Shown: positions 1 to 12,268, numbered from the stretch's first letter. The stretch: 64,000 bases of DNA from Adiantum capillus-veneris (GCA_014529385.2 CM043953.1:78535338-78599337); one strand, 5' to 3'. Numbers and translations are program-made. The notes: generated by a model not told the origin, from the letters alone.

Positions 1-3000
1 TGCAACCAATTGAAGATTCTTGGATTGCTGAATAGCAATATGTTTCTGGTTGTATTCTCTTCTATCGAACTCTCCTCCATAGGTTAATAGGTTAACGACC
101 TTTTGAGACCACTTCGGTATCATTTCTATGTTGAACAAGTACGCGTCTGGCATGTCGTCATCTACTCCTATAGGGTCTTCTCCATTCGTCAATCGCGAAA
201 GATGATCAGCTCTAAGATGTGTTTTTCCTTTCTTTACTACTACCTTGAAGTCGAATTCCAGTAAGATAATGAACCATCTCACTATTCTCCCGGTATTGCA
301 TGGTTTATTCACTAGGTAGAGCAAGGCTTGGTGATCCGTAAAAAACACAAACTTGTTGGCTAGAAGATAATGCCGAAATTTCTTCACAGCATATATCATT
401 CCTAATCCTTCTCGCTCTGTTGTGGTGTAATTCTTCTCTACATTGTTGAGCTGTCGACTAGCGTAACAGATAGGAAAATCCATGTTTCCTTCTTCTGGCT
501 GAGCCAGAATGCATCCTATTGCATATGCCGAAGCATCTATATGCACATGGAATATCTTCTCCCAATCTGGTGATTTCAAGACTAGAGCAATAATGAGTGC
601 CTCTTTCAATTTCTTGAACGATTCCTCACACTCCTCTGTCCATTCAAAGTTCACTATTAGCCTGTAAAGTGGTTGGCCTATTATAGCGTACATGTAAATG
701 AATCGTCTATAATATCCGCAATGTCCCATAAAGCTATGTACTTGTTTCGCATTGGTTGGTCTAGGCATATCCACTATAACTTTTATCTTCTCTAAATCCG
801 TGGATATTCCGTTTTGTGAGACAATATGTCCCAGAATTCTACCCTGTCGGACCATAAACACACATTTCTCAGGATTGAGACAAATGCGATATGTCCTACA
901 TTTCTCAAATACTTTTCTGAGGTGTTCTAGATGCTCATCTCTCAGAAGAGAATGTACACATAAGTCATCCATGTATATTTCTAGAAACAACCTTAAGTAT
1001 TCTTTGAAAGCATGCGTCATCAACCTCTGGAAGGTTGTGGGAGCATTGGTTAGACCAAAAGGCATAACCCTATAAGCATAAATTCCCCACTCCGTTGCAA
1101 AAGCTGTTTTATGTTGATCTTCCAGTGCTATGGCTAGCTGGTTATATCCTGAAAAACCATCAAGAAAAGAGTATGTTGTTTTCCCTGATACACGCTCTAG
1201 AACATGATCAGTTATCGGCAAGGGATAATTGTCCCTGATTGTTGCAGCATTCACTTTCTTTAAGTTGACACACACTCGGAGTTTTCCGTTCTTCTTGGGT
1301 ACCACCACAATTGGAGATACCCAATCGGTGTGTTCAATCTCGTATATGAATTCAGCTTCCATTAGCTTATCTATCTCTTCTTTGATTCGCTTAGCAAACG
1401 TATCATTATATGTGTATGGTCTCTGTCTGCTAGGCTTTGCGTCTTGTTTCAGTGGGATTGTGTGTTGGCATATCGATGGGTCAACTCCCTTTAAGTCCTT
1501 ATAAGACCATGCAAACACATCCCTATACTCTCTGAGAAGACTCAAAAGTCTCTCTTCCTCGCCGGGAGACAAATCTGTGGCTATGTACACCGGTCTAGGT
1601 GGCTCACCTGGAGCTGCTAAATCAACTTTTTTTGCATCCTCCGGTCCGTCATAAGATTCGTTCTCCTTTCTCTCTCGAATAGGTTGGGTTAATACCACCT
1701 TCCTATCCTCTATTGTGAATTTCCTATAGTGAGAGGGAACATCCATGTTTTCCTTGATTTTGGCATTTTCGTCCTCTCCACTCTCAATTTCTGTCGTCCA
1801 AACTTCTTTCAGAGTTCTCTTGAGCTCTCTGTACTTGTTTCTACGTTCTAACTTGGACTCCGTGTGTTCTCTGTTGCGCTTGTTCTTTTCTGATTTTTCT
1901 GTTTCTGTTTTCGTTCCATTCCTTTGAACTTGATTTCTTGAGCCTTTTTTGTCTTTTCGTAAGCTCTTTTGATCATTGCCTCTCATTCTTCCAGAAATCT
2001 TGTCCTTAACACAATCTTTTGCCTTTACTAGCATTAGGAATTGATTTTTTTTCCTTATTCTAGGCATCGGATTGGTTCTAATCCCCTTTGTTTTTCTCTT
2101 TGCTCTATAGCGTTTTTGGCGTTGTTTAGTTTGGTTCGGAAAATCATAAAATCGGACATCCATTATAGTTTCTTCGTTTCCGCTTGAATTGTCCGTTGAC
2201 TCATTGTTTGCTTCATTTCCCCACTCAGGATGATCGGGAATGTCGTGAAACACCTCCTCTTCATCTTCCTTTTCCAGTGTATCGTTCTTTTCAGTTTCTT
2301 TTTCAAGTACAGTTCTCAACATGAAGTACGGAACCACGTCGTACCCGTCCTTGTCGCAAAATTTCGTTGTGGGACCATCCGGAATTGCACAAACATCTAG
2401 GGTTGCTAGAATGTGTGTCCATTCTAATGGTTCAAGTGTGTCCTCTGGAAAGGGTTCTCCTATATAAGTTTCGTCTTCGATGGCCCTTTCTAAAACATAT
2501 TCTTCTCGCCTCAGACTTCCACATTTCGAGGCTCCACACATCCATAACTCCTTGGGTTTACCTAACCAAGCTGGAAATTCGGATCCCGCCAAAGTAGCTG
2601 AATCAAACTCCTCCACCGGTGTTCGGTTCACATCTTTGTAGCTATGGTCTTTCAGGTTCACACGTGTAGTGGTTTCCATATTTCTCAGGTATATGTGATC
2701 GTAGCCCCAATCCTGGACCATTTTCAACTGTCTCATGAATGGTCGTCCCAGTATGATATCATAGTTATTCTCCTTGCCAAAATCGACAATAGCAAAAGTA
2801 TGTTCGTATTCAATGCCGCAAGAAGTCACTACAACTTTCTCTAATAACCCCATAGGTTTCTCCATGTGTCCATCTGCTAATTGGAGTTTCAATCTGGTCT
2901 TCCTTATTGCTGGTTTTCCCCATTTTTTCCAGATTTCTTTTGTAGCAATGGCTACCCCAGCTCCGTTGTCCAGTATTGCCATCGTGTTCACTCCTTGGAA

Positions 3001-3366
3001 TTCAACTGGTAAGGTTGTATTCCCCTCTTCACCTTTGCAATACTCTCCGACCTTGTTTAAGGGTACAGGCTTAGCGTTCTTTTGTGGTTTACTCAGCTCT
3101 TGTATACCCTCTTTCAGTCTCGATGTTGGGTCTTTTATCCCGAATTTCTCCAAGAATTTTCCTACAGTGGTCCACATATGTGGTCTTAGCCTCAAAAGCT
3201 CAGCTAGAGTGATCGTGCATGTCACTGGTGTTGACAAGATCTCTATCAATCCTTGCGAGTCCATGACTTTTTCTGATGAAATTCTTTGTGAGGGAAGTGC
3301 TCTAGTCTCGTATTTTGCTTCATACTCTCCTAAGTATGAAGGTAAGGTATTCAGTGAGTGAGGTTC
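1..3366 (-). CDS. pol: pol polyprotein of Element A (protease, RT, RNase H), 3' end off window
   Basis: One frame stays open for more than 1,100 codons down to the window edge. From the N-terminus: a retropepsin-like domain with catalytic box DNGAG at 2,958-2,970 (usual plant form DTGA or DSGA, so Asn in the second place is unusual); a long charged Lys/Glu-rich linker (about 1.7-2.3 kb); reverse transcriptase with SFLDGFSGYNQ and an intact YMDD box at 964-975; and RNase H with HIDAS, TEREG and TDHQALLYL (TDHQ near 339), ending in ADHLSRL. Integrase should follow to the left. The frame opens after a stop at 3,367-3,369 and overlaps the gag end by about 14 bases in the -1 frame; the first ATG is at 3,264. 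No classical slippery heptamer is visible in the overlap. The product would copy element RNA into DNA in cytoplasmic particles. Confidence 0.92.
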
Positions 3367-6011
3367 TCAGGTTCTCTAGTGGTTTTCTTAGCTTGAGCTC
3401 TAGTAACAACTTGCGTTGGTATCAGAGTTTCATTTTCAGACCCACTGCTGGTAGGAATAGTTTCTAGCATATTCAATGTCGTCTTTTGCACTTTGTTTGG
3501 ATTCTTTGAACAATCCTCAATGAAGTGAGTAACCCCACACTCAGTGCAATAAGCGTTAATTCTAATGATTTCCGTATGTGGACAAACATTCATCAGATGG
3601 TCACCTCCACACTTGTAACAGGGTCCTAGTGCTGGTCTTGGTCCCATTTGATTCGTCCTTTGTGGATAGGATGGTCTTTGTCCTGTTAACCCTCCATGAG
3701 CTATGAACATCAACGTCCTTGCGTCCAAATTGTACCTCTCTTCATCAGAAGCACTTGTAATTGTTGGTATTCCAACATTCCCAATCATGCCCCATGGTTC
3801 TGGTTGTTTGGGTTCTTCTGGTGGGTAATACACAGTTGGAGACATGTGTGCACCAGATTCTTCATAATAGGCTTGAACAGGCACTAAGGCTTGTTCTTCC
3901 TGATTCTCTAAGGTTGGTGCATATCTAATGCCCACTGGTCTTGCTCCTGGTAAAGGTGGTTGTTGTCCCAATACCGGTTGCGGTCTTTCTATCCCCATAG
4001 GTCCTGGTACATTTCTTGTTGGGTATCGAGGTACTGGATGTACTTGAGGTGGTGCTAATTGAGCAGGAGGTGCATACTGACGCTCCCTTACATACCCTTT
4101 GTTGTAATAGCACTCCTCTGTTGGATGGTTTGTCCATTTTTGTTCAATAGCACACCATTTCAGTATTTTTGGCAATGGTTTTTGGTATGGTGCCATCCTT
4201 TTTAGAGCATCTTCTATCAGTTGCTCTACATTTGGCATGGTTGTTGTTTGAACATTCTTTTTAGTAGTAGTATCGCTCGCTACGAAAGAAGAGCTACTGG
4301 ATGCGAAATCTGTATCTGCTGACACCTCTCCATAAACCGTACAGTTATCCACTAAGTACAATGCTTCTCTCGTCACTTGCTCGAAACTTGTACAAGCTTT
4401 CAAGTGCAAGTCCTTCTTGAGAGTGTCGTTCCTCAGTCCCTCAATAAAGAGAACAGATAGTCTTTCATCTTGTGGTCGTTTAGGTACTGGACATCTCTCA
4501 ATGTATTGTTTGAAGCGAAGTGAAGCTTCCTTCACTTTTTCGTGTTCTCTCTGTTTAAAAGCATATATTTGTGAGACCGTATTGTGCTTAATCCCTCGTT
4601 TTGAGAATTCCTCAGCAAACTCTCTTAGCAAATGGTCAATGTCATGGAATCCCCCTATGTTCAGTGGTTGAAACCATGTCAATGTCGTACCTTCTAGAGT
4701 AAGACCAAATCCCTCGTATTGTGTATGGAAATCTGTTATCTGCTCAGCTCTTAAGACTTGCTTAAAGAGTGACACATGTGCATACGGATCTCCTAAACCA
4801 CCATACTTCTTTGGCATACACTTGGCTACTTGAGATGGTCTCATACGTCTATGGTCTACTACCAATCTCATTGCTCCTGTGTCCCGGCTAAAGCTTTCTC
4901 TAGCATCATGGACTTCATGGGTTACCCTTGTCGGTTCCCCTGCCCTGAATCTACTACTAGGAGGTAATTGTGATGGTTTCGCTTCGAACCTTGGACCTGG
5001 AGTGGTATATGTGGGGATTGGAACTGCACTACCTCGATTCGTATCCATTGACTCTCTGGAATGTAATGATCCCATTGGTCCGGGCTTCGAGTACTGAGGT
5101 TGACTAAAAGAGTCAGTAGCCTGAGTTCTTTGTCCTCCTGTCATCATTGGGTTTTGCCCTCCATTTGTTGGTGCTGGTCTTTGTGAGCTAGAAGTAACAT
5201 AATACTGATGTAGTGGTCCCCCAAAGTATGTATATCCTTCTAATTCTTTCTTGCCCATTGTTGAGTATTGCCTCCCATACTTGTCGTAAGCGGCAATTTT
5301 CACTTCCGATCCCTCTGTGTAGGTAAAGACATAAAGTCTTTTTTGGTCTGTCAACTCTCCGGTGTAGGGTTCTTCACATCTATAATAGAGATCTTGCTCC
5401 CCATTATTATATTTGTATAGCCCCACATAGATGTTATCAGTGTTGATCCTTGTAGTTTCATTCTCTCTTCTTAACCTCGCATCAGGGAAGTTCATTATTG
5501 GTGCTTTCTCCTTGAGTTCTTCATCTACTTTGGCTTTGGTGCCCATCAATCCCCACTTGTCCACAATGTTAGGGTTTAGGACTACCAAGTACATGGTACC
5601 CTCGTCATCTAGATATCTATCTCCGCTATAGCTCACAGGCACTAAGTCCTTGAACTCACTAGGTCTATCTTCTATCTTCACACAATAGCGGTCCATTCCA
5701 TCCTTGTAGATCTTGGCACCTTGCTCATTGTCGTACTGATATTTTATGAACAATAGATTCATTGTGGCGGAAGGGCTTGATGATCCTGCTGCCATATTTT
5801 CTCTGTTGTTCAGGTTCAAGTGTTCCAAGTGTTCAGTGAAAATCTCGTAAGATCTCTCCGAAGAAGTATCAGAAATACTTCCTTCAAAGATCGGCTCTAA
5901 TGGTTGCACCCAACTTTGGTTTACACTCCCCTCGGTTGATAAGACACTTGCTTGTTCCCCTTGTTTTGGTTGGTTATTCTGGAGATTCCTGCCCGATCTC
6001 AAATTCATCAA
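3351..6011 (-). CDS. gag: gag of Element A
   Basis: An 886-codon open frame for the capsid/nucleocapsid polyprotein. Residues about 390-555 hold a Retrotrans_gag-type capsid domain (PKKYGGLGDPYAHV, LTWFQPL, ASLRFKQYIERCP, FIEGLRNDTL). Two zinc knuckles lie near residues 795 and 821: CYKCGGDHLMNVC and CTECGVTHFIEDC, both spaced C-x2-C-x3-H-x4-C rather than the C-x2-C-x4-H-x4-C of the copia elements here. Between them and the capsid domain is a Pro/Gln-rich stretch. The first 270 residues are an extension I do not recognise, containing aromatic repeats of the type DxxGRxY (YDKYGRQY, YKDGMDRY, SYSGDRYL). The start is MMNLRSGR, the first ATG after a leader full of stops. The frame ends at TGA just inside the pol frame. 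Confidence 0.92.
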   Translation of the reverse strand: MMNLRSGRNLQNNQPKQGEQASVLSTEGSVNQSWVQPLEPIFEGSISDTSSERSYEIFTEHLEHLNLNNRENMAAGSSSPSATMNLLFIKYQYDNEQGAKIYKDGMDRYCVKIEDRPSEFKDLVPVSYSGDRYLDDEGTMYLVVLNPNIVDKWGLMGTKAKVDEELKEKAPIMNFPDARLRRENETTRINTDNIYVGLYKYNNGEQDLYYRCEEPYTGELTDQKRLYVFTYTEGSEVKIAAYDKYGRQYSTMGKKELEGYTYFGGPLHQYYVTSSSQRPAPTNGGQNPMMTGGQRTQATDSFSQPQYSKPGPMGSLHSRESMDTNRGSAVPIPTYTTPGPRFEAKPSQLPPSSRFRAGEPTRVTHEVHDARESFSRDTGAMRLVVDHRRMRPSQVAKCMPKKYGGLGDPYAHVSLFKQVLRAEQITDFHTQYEGFGLTLEGTTLTWFQPLNIGGFHDIDHLLREFAEEFSKRGIKHNTVSQIYAFKQREHEKVKEASLRFKQYIERCPVPKRPQDERLSVLFIEGLRNDTLKKDLHLKACTSFEQVTREALYLVDNCTVYGEVSADTDFASSSSSFVASDTTTKKNVQTTTMPNVEQLIEDALKRMAPYQKPLPKILKWCAIEQKWTNHPTEECYYNKGYVRERQYAPPAQLAPPQVHPVPRYPTRNVPGPMGIERPQPVLGQQPPLPGARPVGIRYAPTLENQEEQALVPVQAYYEESGAHMSPTVYYPPEEPKQPEPWGMIGNVGIPTITSASDEERYNLDARTLMFIAHGGLTGQRPSYPQRTNQMGPRPALGPCYKCGGDHLMNVCPHTEIIRINAYCTECGVTHFIEDCSKNPNKVQKTTLNMLETIPTSSGSENETLIPTQVVTRAQAKKTTREPENLTH

Positions 6012-6177
6012 TTCCCCTAAAGGACTTTAACTTTTCCGTCTCGGCAATTTTTTTTCCTCAAGTTTTTGTGGTCAGAATTGATCCAAACTGATTGATACTT
6101 GGTCAATTGTTTAATCTTGTCAGTTGGACAACTTCTGTTTCATCAAGTGAGAATTTTGTTGCAGTTATGCTGAAAAA

Positions 6178-6879
6178 GACATTATACGCGTATGATGTCT
6201 TTTTTTCACAGATTTAGACTATTTTGGTTATGCTCACTCTCAGTAGCCCCCTTATGCTCTTTCCACTCACAAAATTCAGTTTGAACTCTGTTTGAGCAAG
6301 TTATGGCTAATTTAGGCTTTTGACTTGTTTTTTGGGTCAATTGTGATCCAAATGGGATGAAACTTGAAATATAACCTCTAGACAGCTATTACAATGGATC
6401 TGTGTTGGCAAAGTATCAAAATATATCCAAAATTAGGTCAAAGACATCATACGCGTATGATGTCTTTTTCATCAATTTGGGTCAAAACTTGATATTTATG
6501 CTTCCTACAGTGCTTGTAACAATCTTGTCAGGTCAGATATAAAAAATAAGCAGTGGATGTGCCAAAAGACATTATACGCGTATGATGTCTTTTTTCCCAG
6601 ATTTTGACTATTTTTGGTTTTAAGCCTTCTCCAATGTTTATAATTGAGTTTCAAGTGTTTTTGTCAGGTTTGAATGTAAAAACAAGATCTGAATCCAAAA
6701 TTTCCTATTCTTTGCGTTTCTTGGACTCCGACTTGTCTTTTTGGGTTTCTTTGAGTGTTAATGCTCTTGTTTTAAGTTGAAATTAGGGTATAACTCCCCT
6801 TTTGAACACTCTGGTAAAGTCAAAATTTTTGTTTTGGTCTCTGTTTGGTCATTTAGACATCATACGCGTATGATGTCTA
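6178..6879 (-). repeat. Leader palindrome array of Element A (4 copies)
   Basis: Four long palindromes centred on ACGCGT lie between the primer site and gag: 6,178-6,199, 6,442-6,465, 6,567-6,590 and 6,854-6,879. The arm reads GACATCATACG and its complement CGTATGATGTC. The second and fourth copies are perfect (24 and 26 bp); the first and third differ at one arm position (ATTATACG). They sit in AT-rich, otherwise non-repeated leader DNA and are often followed by a T run. A related array with altered arms occurs in Element B. The role is unknown; position in the 5' leader suggests RNA dimerisation or packaging, or a protein-binding site. Confidence 0.9.
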
Positions 6880-7393
6880 AAGTTGCAGATTTTCAGTTTT
6901 TTGGCACAGAATCCTTCCTAAAGCTTCCTCTAGTGCTCAGCAACTCCCATGTACACAGAAAATTTCTCTGACTTTTGTTTATTGCAAGTTTCACTACTAA
7001 CTCGACGGTTTAGTGATCTAACATGCAATCAACCATATCAAGCAAATACTCCAATGATTACTAGCTCCAGATCAGGATCAAATGAAGTCCTACCTAAGCT
7101 ATTCTTAATCATAAAATGGGTTTGGGAATTGTGATTTTAAAGAGATCCACTGTCACTCACGGACTAGCAAATTCTTCTTCTATCAACAACTACTCAACAC
7201 CAACAAAACAACAACAAATCTAAGCTAAACTAAAAATACTGTCAACACTGAAAACCCAGGAATACCCCACTTCCTAGTATCTCTCGAGATCTTCGGAGTC
7301 TACCACTCCTAGATCTTTTCTAACTAAAGTATACAAAGTAGTTTATACGACTCACCTCATAGGATTAGTCTAAGGTCACCTACTTAGGGCTCT

Positions 7394-7413
7394 CGTCCCC
7401 GGCAAAGGCGCCA
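7394..7413 (-). other. Primer binding site of Element A (tRNA-Asp type)
   Basis: The sense strand reads TGGCGCCTTTGCCGGGGACG, two bases downstream of the LTR end TTAACA. It closely matches the complement of the 3' end of plant tRNA-Asp (TGGCGCCGTTGCCGGGGA...), with one mismatch in the first 18 bases. This primer type is typical of Tat/Athila elements. Confidence 0.85.
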
Positions 7414-8039
7414 AATGTTAAGGCGGTTATGCCGCTAGCGGAAGCTAAATAGCGAGAACTCAACCAACAACAAAATTTGTCAGACGAAGACGAAGCTTGA
7501 CCCGCAAGAGCATGGAAACAACTAGGTGGGTGTCAAATCACCTACTCGACCTTCTAATGACAATCACTACTAAGGAAATCAAATCTAAGTTCTAAAATAC
7601 GCAAGTGACTGAAATCCGTACTACGAACGAATGCTATACGAAACAGGATCTAGAATCATTGAATCGATCTCAAACTCAAGGGGAAGTCTATACACTAGGT
7701 AAGAACAACACCCTAAAGACTTGAACTGCAAAATCAACCTATAACCACTCCGTGCGGTAAACGCGTATGAAGACAGGCTGAAAAATACAGGTGATCGAAA
7801 CTTGACCCCGATGGTACTAATGTGTAGCTCTACTCGTTGTGGTTCTATAGATATGCTGCACGCTCTATTCCGACACACAAGTTGGAAGAAAACTCACACC
7901 GAAGCTCGTAGGAACTTACCACACATAGAAGCCGATAGCCCGCACTCTTGGTATCAGTGCGTAGCTCTCGCCGTTGCTAACACAATGGCGGTGTCGCTTC
8001 TCCAATGGCGGCTCCGTAGCTCGCGTAGCAAGTAGATAA

Positions 8040-8148
<109 letters not shown>

Positions 8149-8217
8149 ACACAGTCACGGCGCTCAAAAAACTCACTTTGATTAATAATCTGAATCCCTT
8201 AGGTTACAAAACTTTCG

Positions 8218-8225
8218 CTTATATA
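8218..8225 (-). promoter_or_regulatory. LTR TATA box of Element A
   Basis: The sense strand reads TATATAAG within GGTATATAAGCG. The aligned position in the Element B LTR reads AGTATATAAGCC, so the box is conserved between the families. Transcription should start 25-35 bp downstream, just before the CT/GA tract. Confidence 0.7.
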
Positions 8226-8639
8226 CCTCAGCCTTCGAGGTGAGAACATCTCTAACTAATTACATCAGCAAGTGAAATTACTTCGGGATTACAAGCTGGA
8301 AACTCAATGGAGTCCCGTTACTTAATGAATGGCTCAATTCAGAATCAATGTCGGAAAGACATTTATTACAATCAATGGTTACAAAAATGATGAGTGTGAG
8401 CAAAAATGTGGGTGTGATCCTCTGCAGGCTCAACAGTGTATCACTAGAAATTAACACAAGGGAGATGGCCCATGCTCTTAAGTTACCAAATGCAAGCAAA
8501 CCCACACAAGCTAATGTAGATGAAGTAAGTATATTCTTGAATCAAGATAAGCATTCCATAAAGAAGAGAAAATCTAGAGCACAAGGCATTCCAGTACAAC
8601 ACTAGAATGCACACTAGTGTACAGATTTATTACTAAGGT

Positions 8640-11140
8640 GATCAGTCTCAAACACAACCCAATGTACATTTTTTAAAGGATTTTTGCAATGTTATTAGCC
8701 AAGATTCTTGAGTTAGAGGCTAGCATCAATATCAGTCAATTTCTCTACACCAGTTATCCAGCAGATGGCTAAGGCCAAGTCTCAAAACCTATTCAAGGCT
8801 TGGTAGGTTTGGAAATTCCTTTATTGGGCACACTCTTCCCCACATCACTCCAATGTACATACTGTCAAGGACAAAGCAGCACGTGATAAGATACATAATA
8901 TCAATTCATCGTCTACTACCATATACATTTCCTATGACAATATGAGAGACTAATCAGAAACATTCAAACACCATCACACAAGGGTGTGCAACCGCTATTC
9001 AGTCAATTTGGAACACCATAGTTAATTCCATAGGGAAAATGATGGAAGCCATCAAGTATCTGTCTCCAGCACAGAACGAGACATTGTAAAAGAGGAACTA
9101 CACAAGACTAAGGCATATTTCGAAGATGAAAATGTAAAGAAAATTCTTGAATGATAGCAAAGTGCAAGGATGATATCAACCCTAGAGAAGAAAATCGACA
9201 AGATTACTGCCAAAAATTGTGAAGGAGGAAGAAAACAACATTGCCCAATAGTCACCCGAGCGTTTCAAGTCATTGTTGAATGCAAAGAGATCTCACTATA
9301 GAAGCCTTTATCAAAATCATGACTTACTAAAAAAGGCCATCGTTGAGAAATACATTTACCACTCTTTGGTCTGGATAGTGGATGCAAATTGGAACTTAAC
9401 TCACAATTCGAATGATCTAGAAAAGATCATCGAATACATCCAATTATATTTGTAAGATAAGACCAAGGAGTACACTACTGCACTGGTGAATGAGGCCATT
9501 TTTTACTACCTCAATAATCAAAAAAAGATAGATGAATATTATGATAAGGATGAGGACAAGCAGGAGGATGAAGCAGTGGACCATCACCACCAAGAGGATG
9601 ATGATGATGACAACGATGATGATTCTTCATCCCCAAGCTCAACTGTAGGAGGCCACTAGAGACCAAGGTTTGGATCAAGAAAAGGAAGGAAATACTAGGA
9701 ACCAACAACCATCTACAAGTATTGATTCTCAGTAGCAAAATCCACCAACCAACCAATAGTAGTTGGACCATAGACTGCTCAGCGTTCTCAGCAACGGTAA
9801 GCACATTGTCCTTGACTCTAATTCTAATTTTGATTCTGATCATACACACTCCACTGATCTACTGACACTCAAAAAAATCTTGAGAAAGTAAAAAACTCTC
9901 CAGATACATGAATTTTTACATGATGACACTATATATTCTAATCTAGAGAAATTCCAAATGTTATATGTGGATGTTAGTAGGATGGTGTTGGATTGGAAGG
10001 CAACGAGCTACCACAATCAGCAAGTTTGTAAATTGCCTCCACATCCAAGATGTGTACAAGTGATGGAAAGAGTCCCAGAGTGGTGCATCACCACTGATGA
10101 TGTGGTGATCAACCTTGTTCTATAAAACTTTTCCATTGATAATCTGAAGTGATTGGGCGTACAGTTATAGATTTTGCTAGGTACAAAACCCACATACCAA
10201 TGTATGAAGGACATAAGGGTTCACATCCAAGAGGTGTTAATTTAAATGCATAGTACCAAAGGAGTATTATATGAGAGAATTAATGCTCTACTTGAAAGCA
10301 ATGCTACCAGCAATAGAGGGCCGAAGACTCAAATGACCCTAAGGGAACCAAAGATCAGTCTCAAAAGTCTAATTCATCAAGTCCGAATTACTCGAATGAT
10401 GATGCAGCAGGAAAACCAAAAAAATATGAACTTTCTAGAATTTGTTTCAAATTTCTGGTTTTAGTGTATGCCATTCCAGCTAAGGAGGTGGAGCTCCCAA
10501 GATTTTCCCAACACTCTACCCCACACATCCTAAATCAGTAGACCAATAAAGTTATATCAAGATAATTTATGATTTTGGAGATTGGTATGAACAATACTGA
10601 GTGGACGGCCTAGAATTATGCGGTCATCGAGACTCTAAAGAAGGACCACACAACTAACCTAATTCAAGGACTTCAAAATTTTTAACTGAAGATGGGCTAG
10701 TGGAGCGTACATATCTACAGGCTAATAAAGATTACTAATCAGCTACTACAGCTTAGAGTGGAAGCCTCCAACATCCCTGAAAAGGAACTAGCCAACAAAG
10801 CATCCTTTGTACTTTAGTTCAAAAAGATGGCTGAAATTATTCTGGAAGCCAGATTCAAGTGCAATCAGCCATTACCTCACGGTTGGTGGATGCACATTGC
10901 TTCATACAATCACAAACAAGCCAGAGCCCAGCTCACTAGGGTAAGAGGACACTCTATGACCCTAATGCGAAATCTTGGAATGCACTTATTCCATATGAAT
11001 TTGAAATGAAGACTATAGAAAAATATCAATTGGAGCAAGAGGCAATGTACTAACTAATTCAAAAGGAGAATGTTGGTCCAAGTGTCCCAAAACCATTCAA
11101 AATCTTGCAAAACCCCCTAAGAAGAAGGCACCAAAATTCA
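8640..11140 (+). pseudogene. Heavily decayed coding-like region, possible retroelement relic
   Basis: No frame stays open for more than about 85 codons, but several plus-strand stretches look like worn coding sequence: acidic, Asp-rich runs near 9,540-9,650; a stretch near 10,980-11,140 with lysine/proline-rich segments such as KKKAPKFKKRGKE; and many isolated stops. No reverse transcriptase, integrase or zinc knuckle can be read. A gag-like relic of another LTR element is possible because a TATA-bearing promoter-like stretch follows it. This is a weak call. Confidence 0.3.
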
Positions 11141-11274
11141 AGAAAAGAGGGAAGGAATGTAGAAGGCGAGAATGACCACTTTGCAGGTGGTTGGACGGAA
11201 GCTTCAAGAGACCTTAACTATGGACATTTACCACCAGTTACAGTGCACAGTCAATCGGAGTCCAATCGGGAGCC

Positions 11275-11282
11275 TATAAATA
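11275..11282 (+). promoter_or_regulatory. TATA box in an LTR-like stretch
   Basis: TATAAATA within GAGCCTATAAATAGGGTCC, followed within 150 bp by T-rich pyrimidine runs and a GTTGTTGCACTCTTGTAATC stretch. This resembles the promoter and leader of a plant LTR or gene, but no partner LTR and no following ORF is present, so it may be a solo or decayed LTR (about 11,150-11,600). Confidence 0.35.
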
Positions 11283-11599
11283 GGGTCCACTTCTTCATTT
11301 TGAGGATACTTAAAACTTGAGGTTGAATACTTGGCTTGAGTTCATTCATGCATCATAATCCTTTGTATCTTTTATCTTGGAGTTGTTGCACTCTTGTAAT
11401 CTAATTACACACTAAACTCATGTCTCATTATTGTACTTTTTCCGTTTTGAATATACAATCCCAGTTCCAATGTTCATTTCCATTTCCAGTTCTAGTGTTC
11501 GGTATCATTTTTAGTTTCAATTTTGTCTTTGATTTTGTCTTGTCCAAATTGAGGTCTTGTACTAATCTAACTCTAACTACCAACCTGCAATAACTGATT

Positions 11600-12266
11600 G
11601 AAAATGTTCAACTCATTCCAAGAGTATAGACACAATGGTAATAGCTCAAAGTGAAAATGATTCATTAGAGAATATCCTCTTAAGTAGGCTTAGTGCTTTA
11701 CAATAATTGACTAGAGAGGCTGCATCCTCTTGTTATTGGACCATGTCATCATATCATCTTTCCTAAGTGGCTAGAGGGCTTCTCCATATGGTGCCACAAG
11801 TCGGGCTTACCCTGAGAGATCTTGTTTTACAATTTTTCATTTGATGCCTATAGGTATGCTATGTAAACAATAATGTTCTCTCCAATTAGGCATTAGTTGG
11901 GCATTCTGGGAGTGTTTCAAGTAATAGAATCAACCTCTTTTTCTTGCAAAAAAAACAAGGTGATGAAGCACGCTGCTAAGGGAAGGAGAGGATGAGATTT
12001 ATGGAGAGTGCCTAAAATCACCTAGAATTTTTGTTGTAATCTAATATAAAATTATATTATCCATTATACATACATAATCACATTTATGATTTACCAAAAT
12101 ACTCCTCTAATTTGTCAAAATTCCCAAAATACCCCTTGTTGTGAGATGAAATATCTCCAAAGCTGAAGTCTTCACGTGGGCCTTCAAAAGACAAAAAAGT
12201 GACTATTGAGGGGTCATGAGTTAAAAAATCTATTTTAAAAAGGTAAAAACTCATAATGATCTCTAG

Positions 12267-12268
<2 letters not shown>
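11600..12268. other. Intergenic DNA, no feature recognised
   Basis: AT-rich sequence with no coding frame, RNA gene or repeat that I can recognise. It leads into a GA microsatellite. Confidence 0.6.

Noticed and set aside
752-3361. Several plus-strand frames of 60-195 codons opposite pol of Element A
   Set aside because: They are shadows of the open minus-strand pol frame, whose protease, RT and RNase H motifs are unmistakable.
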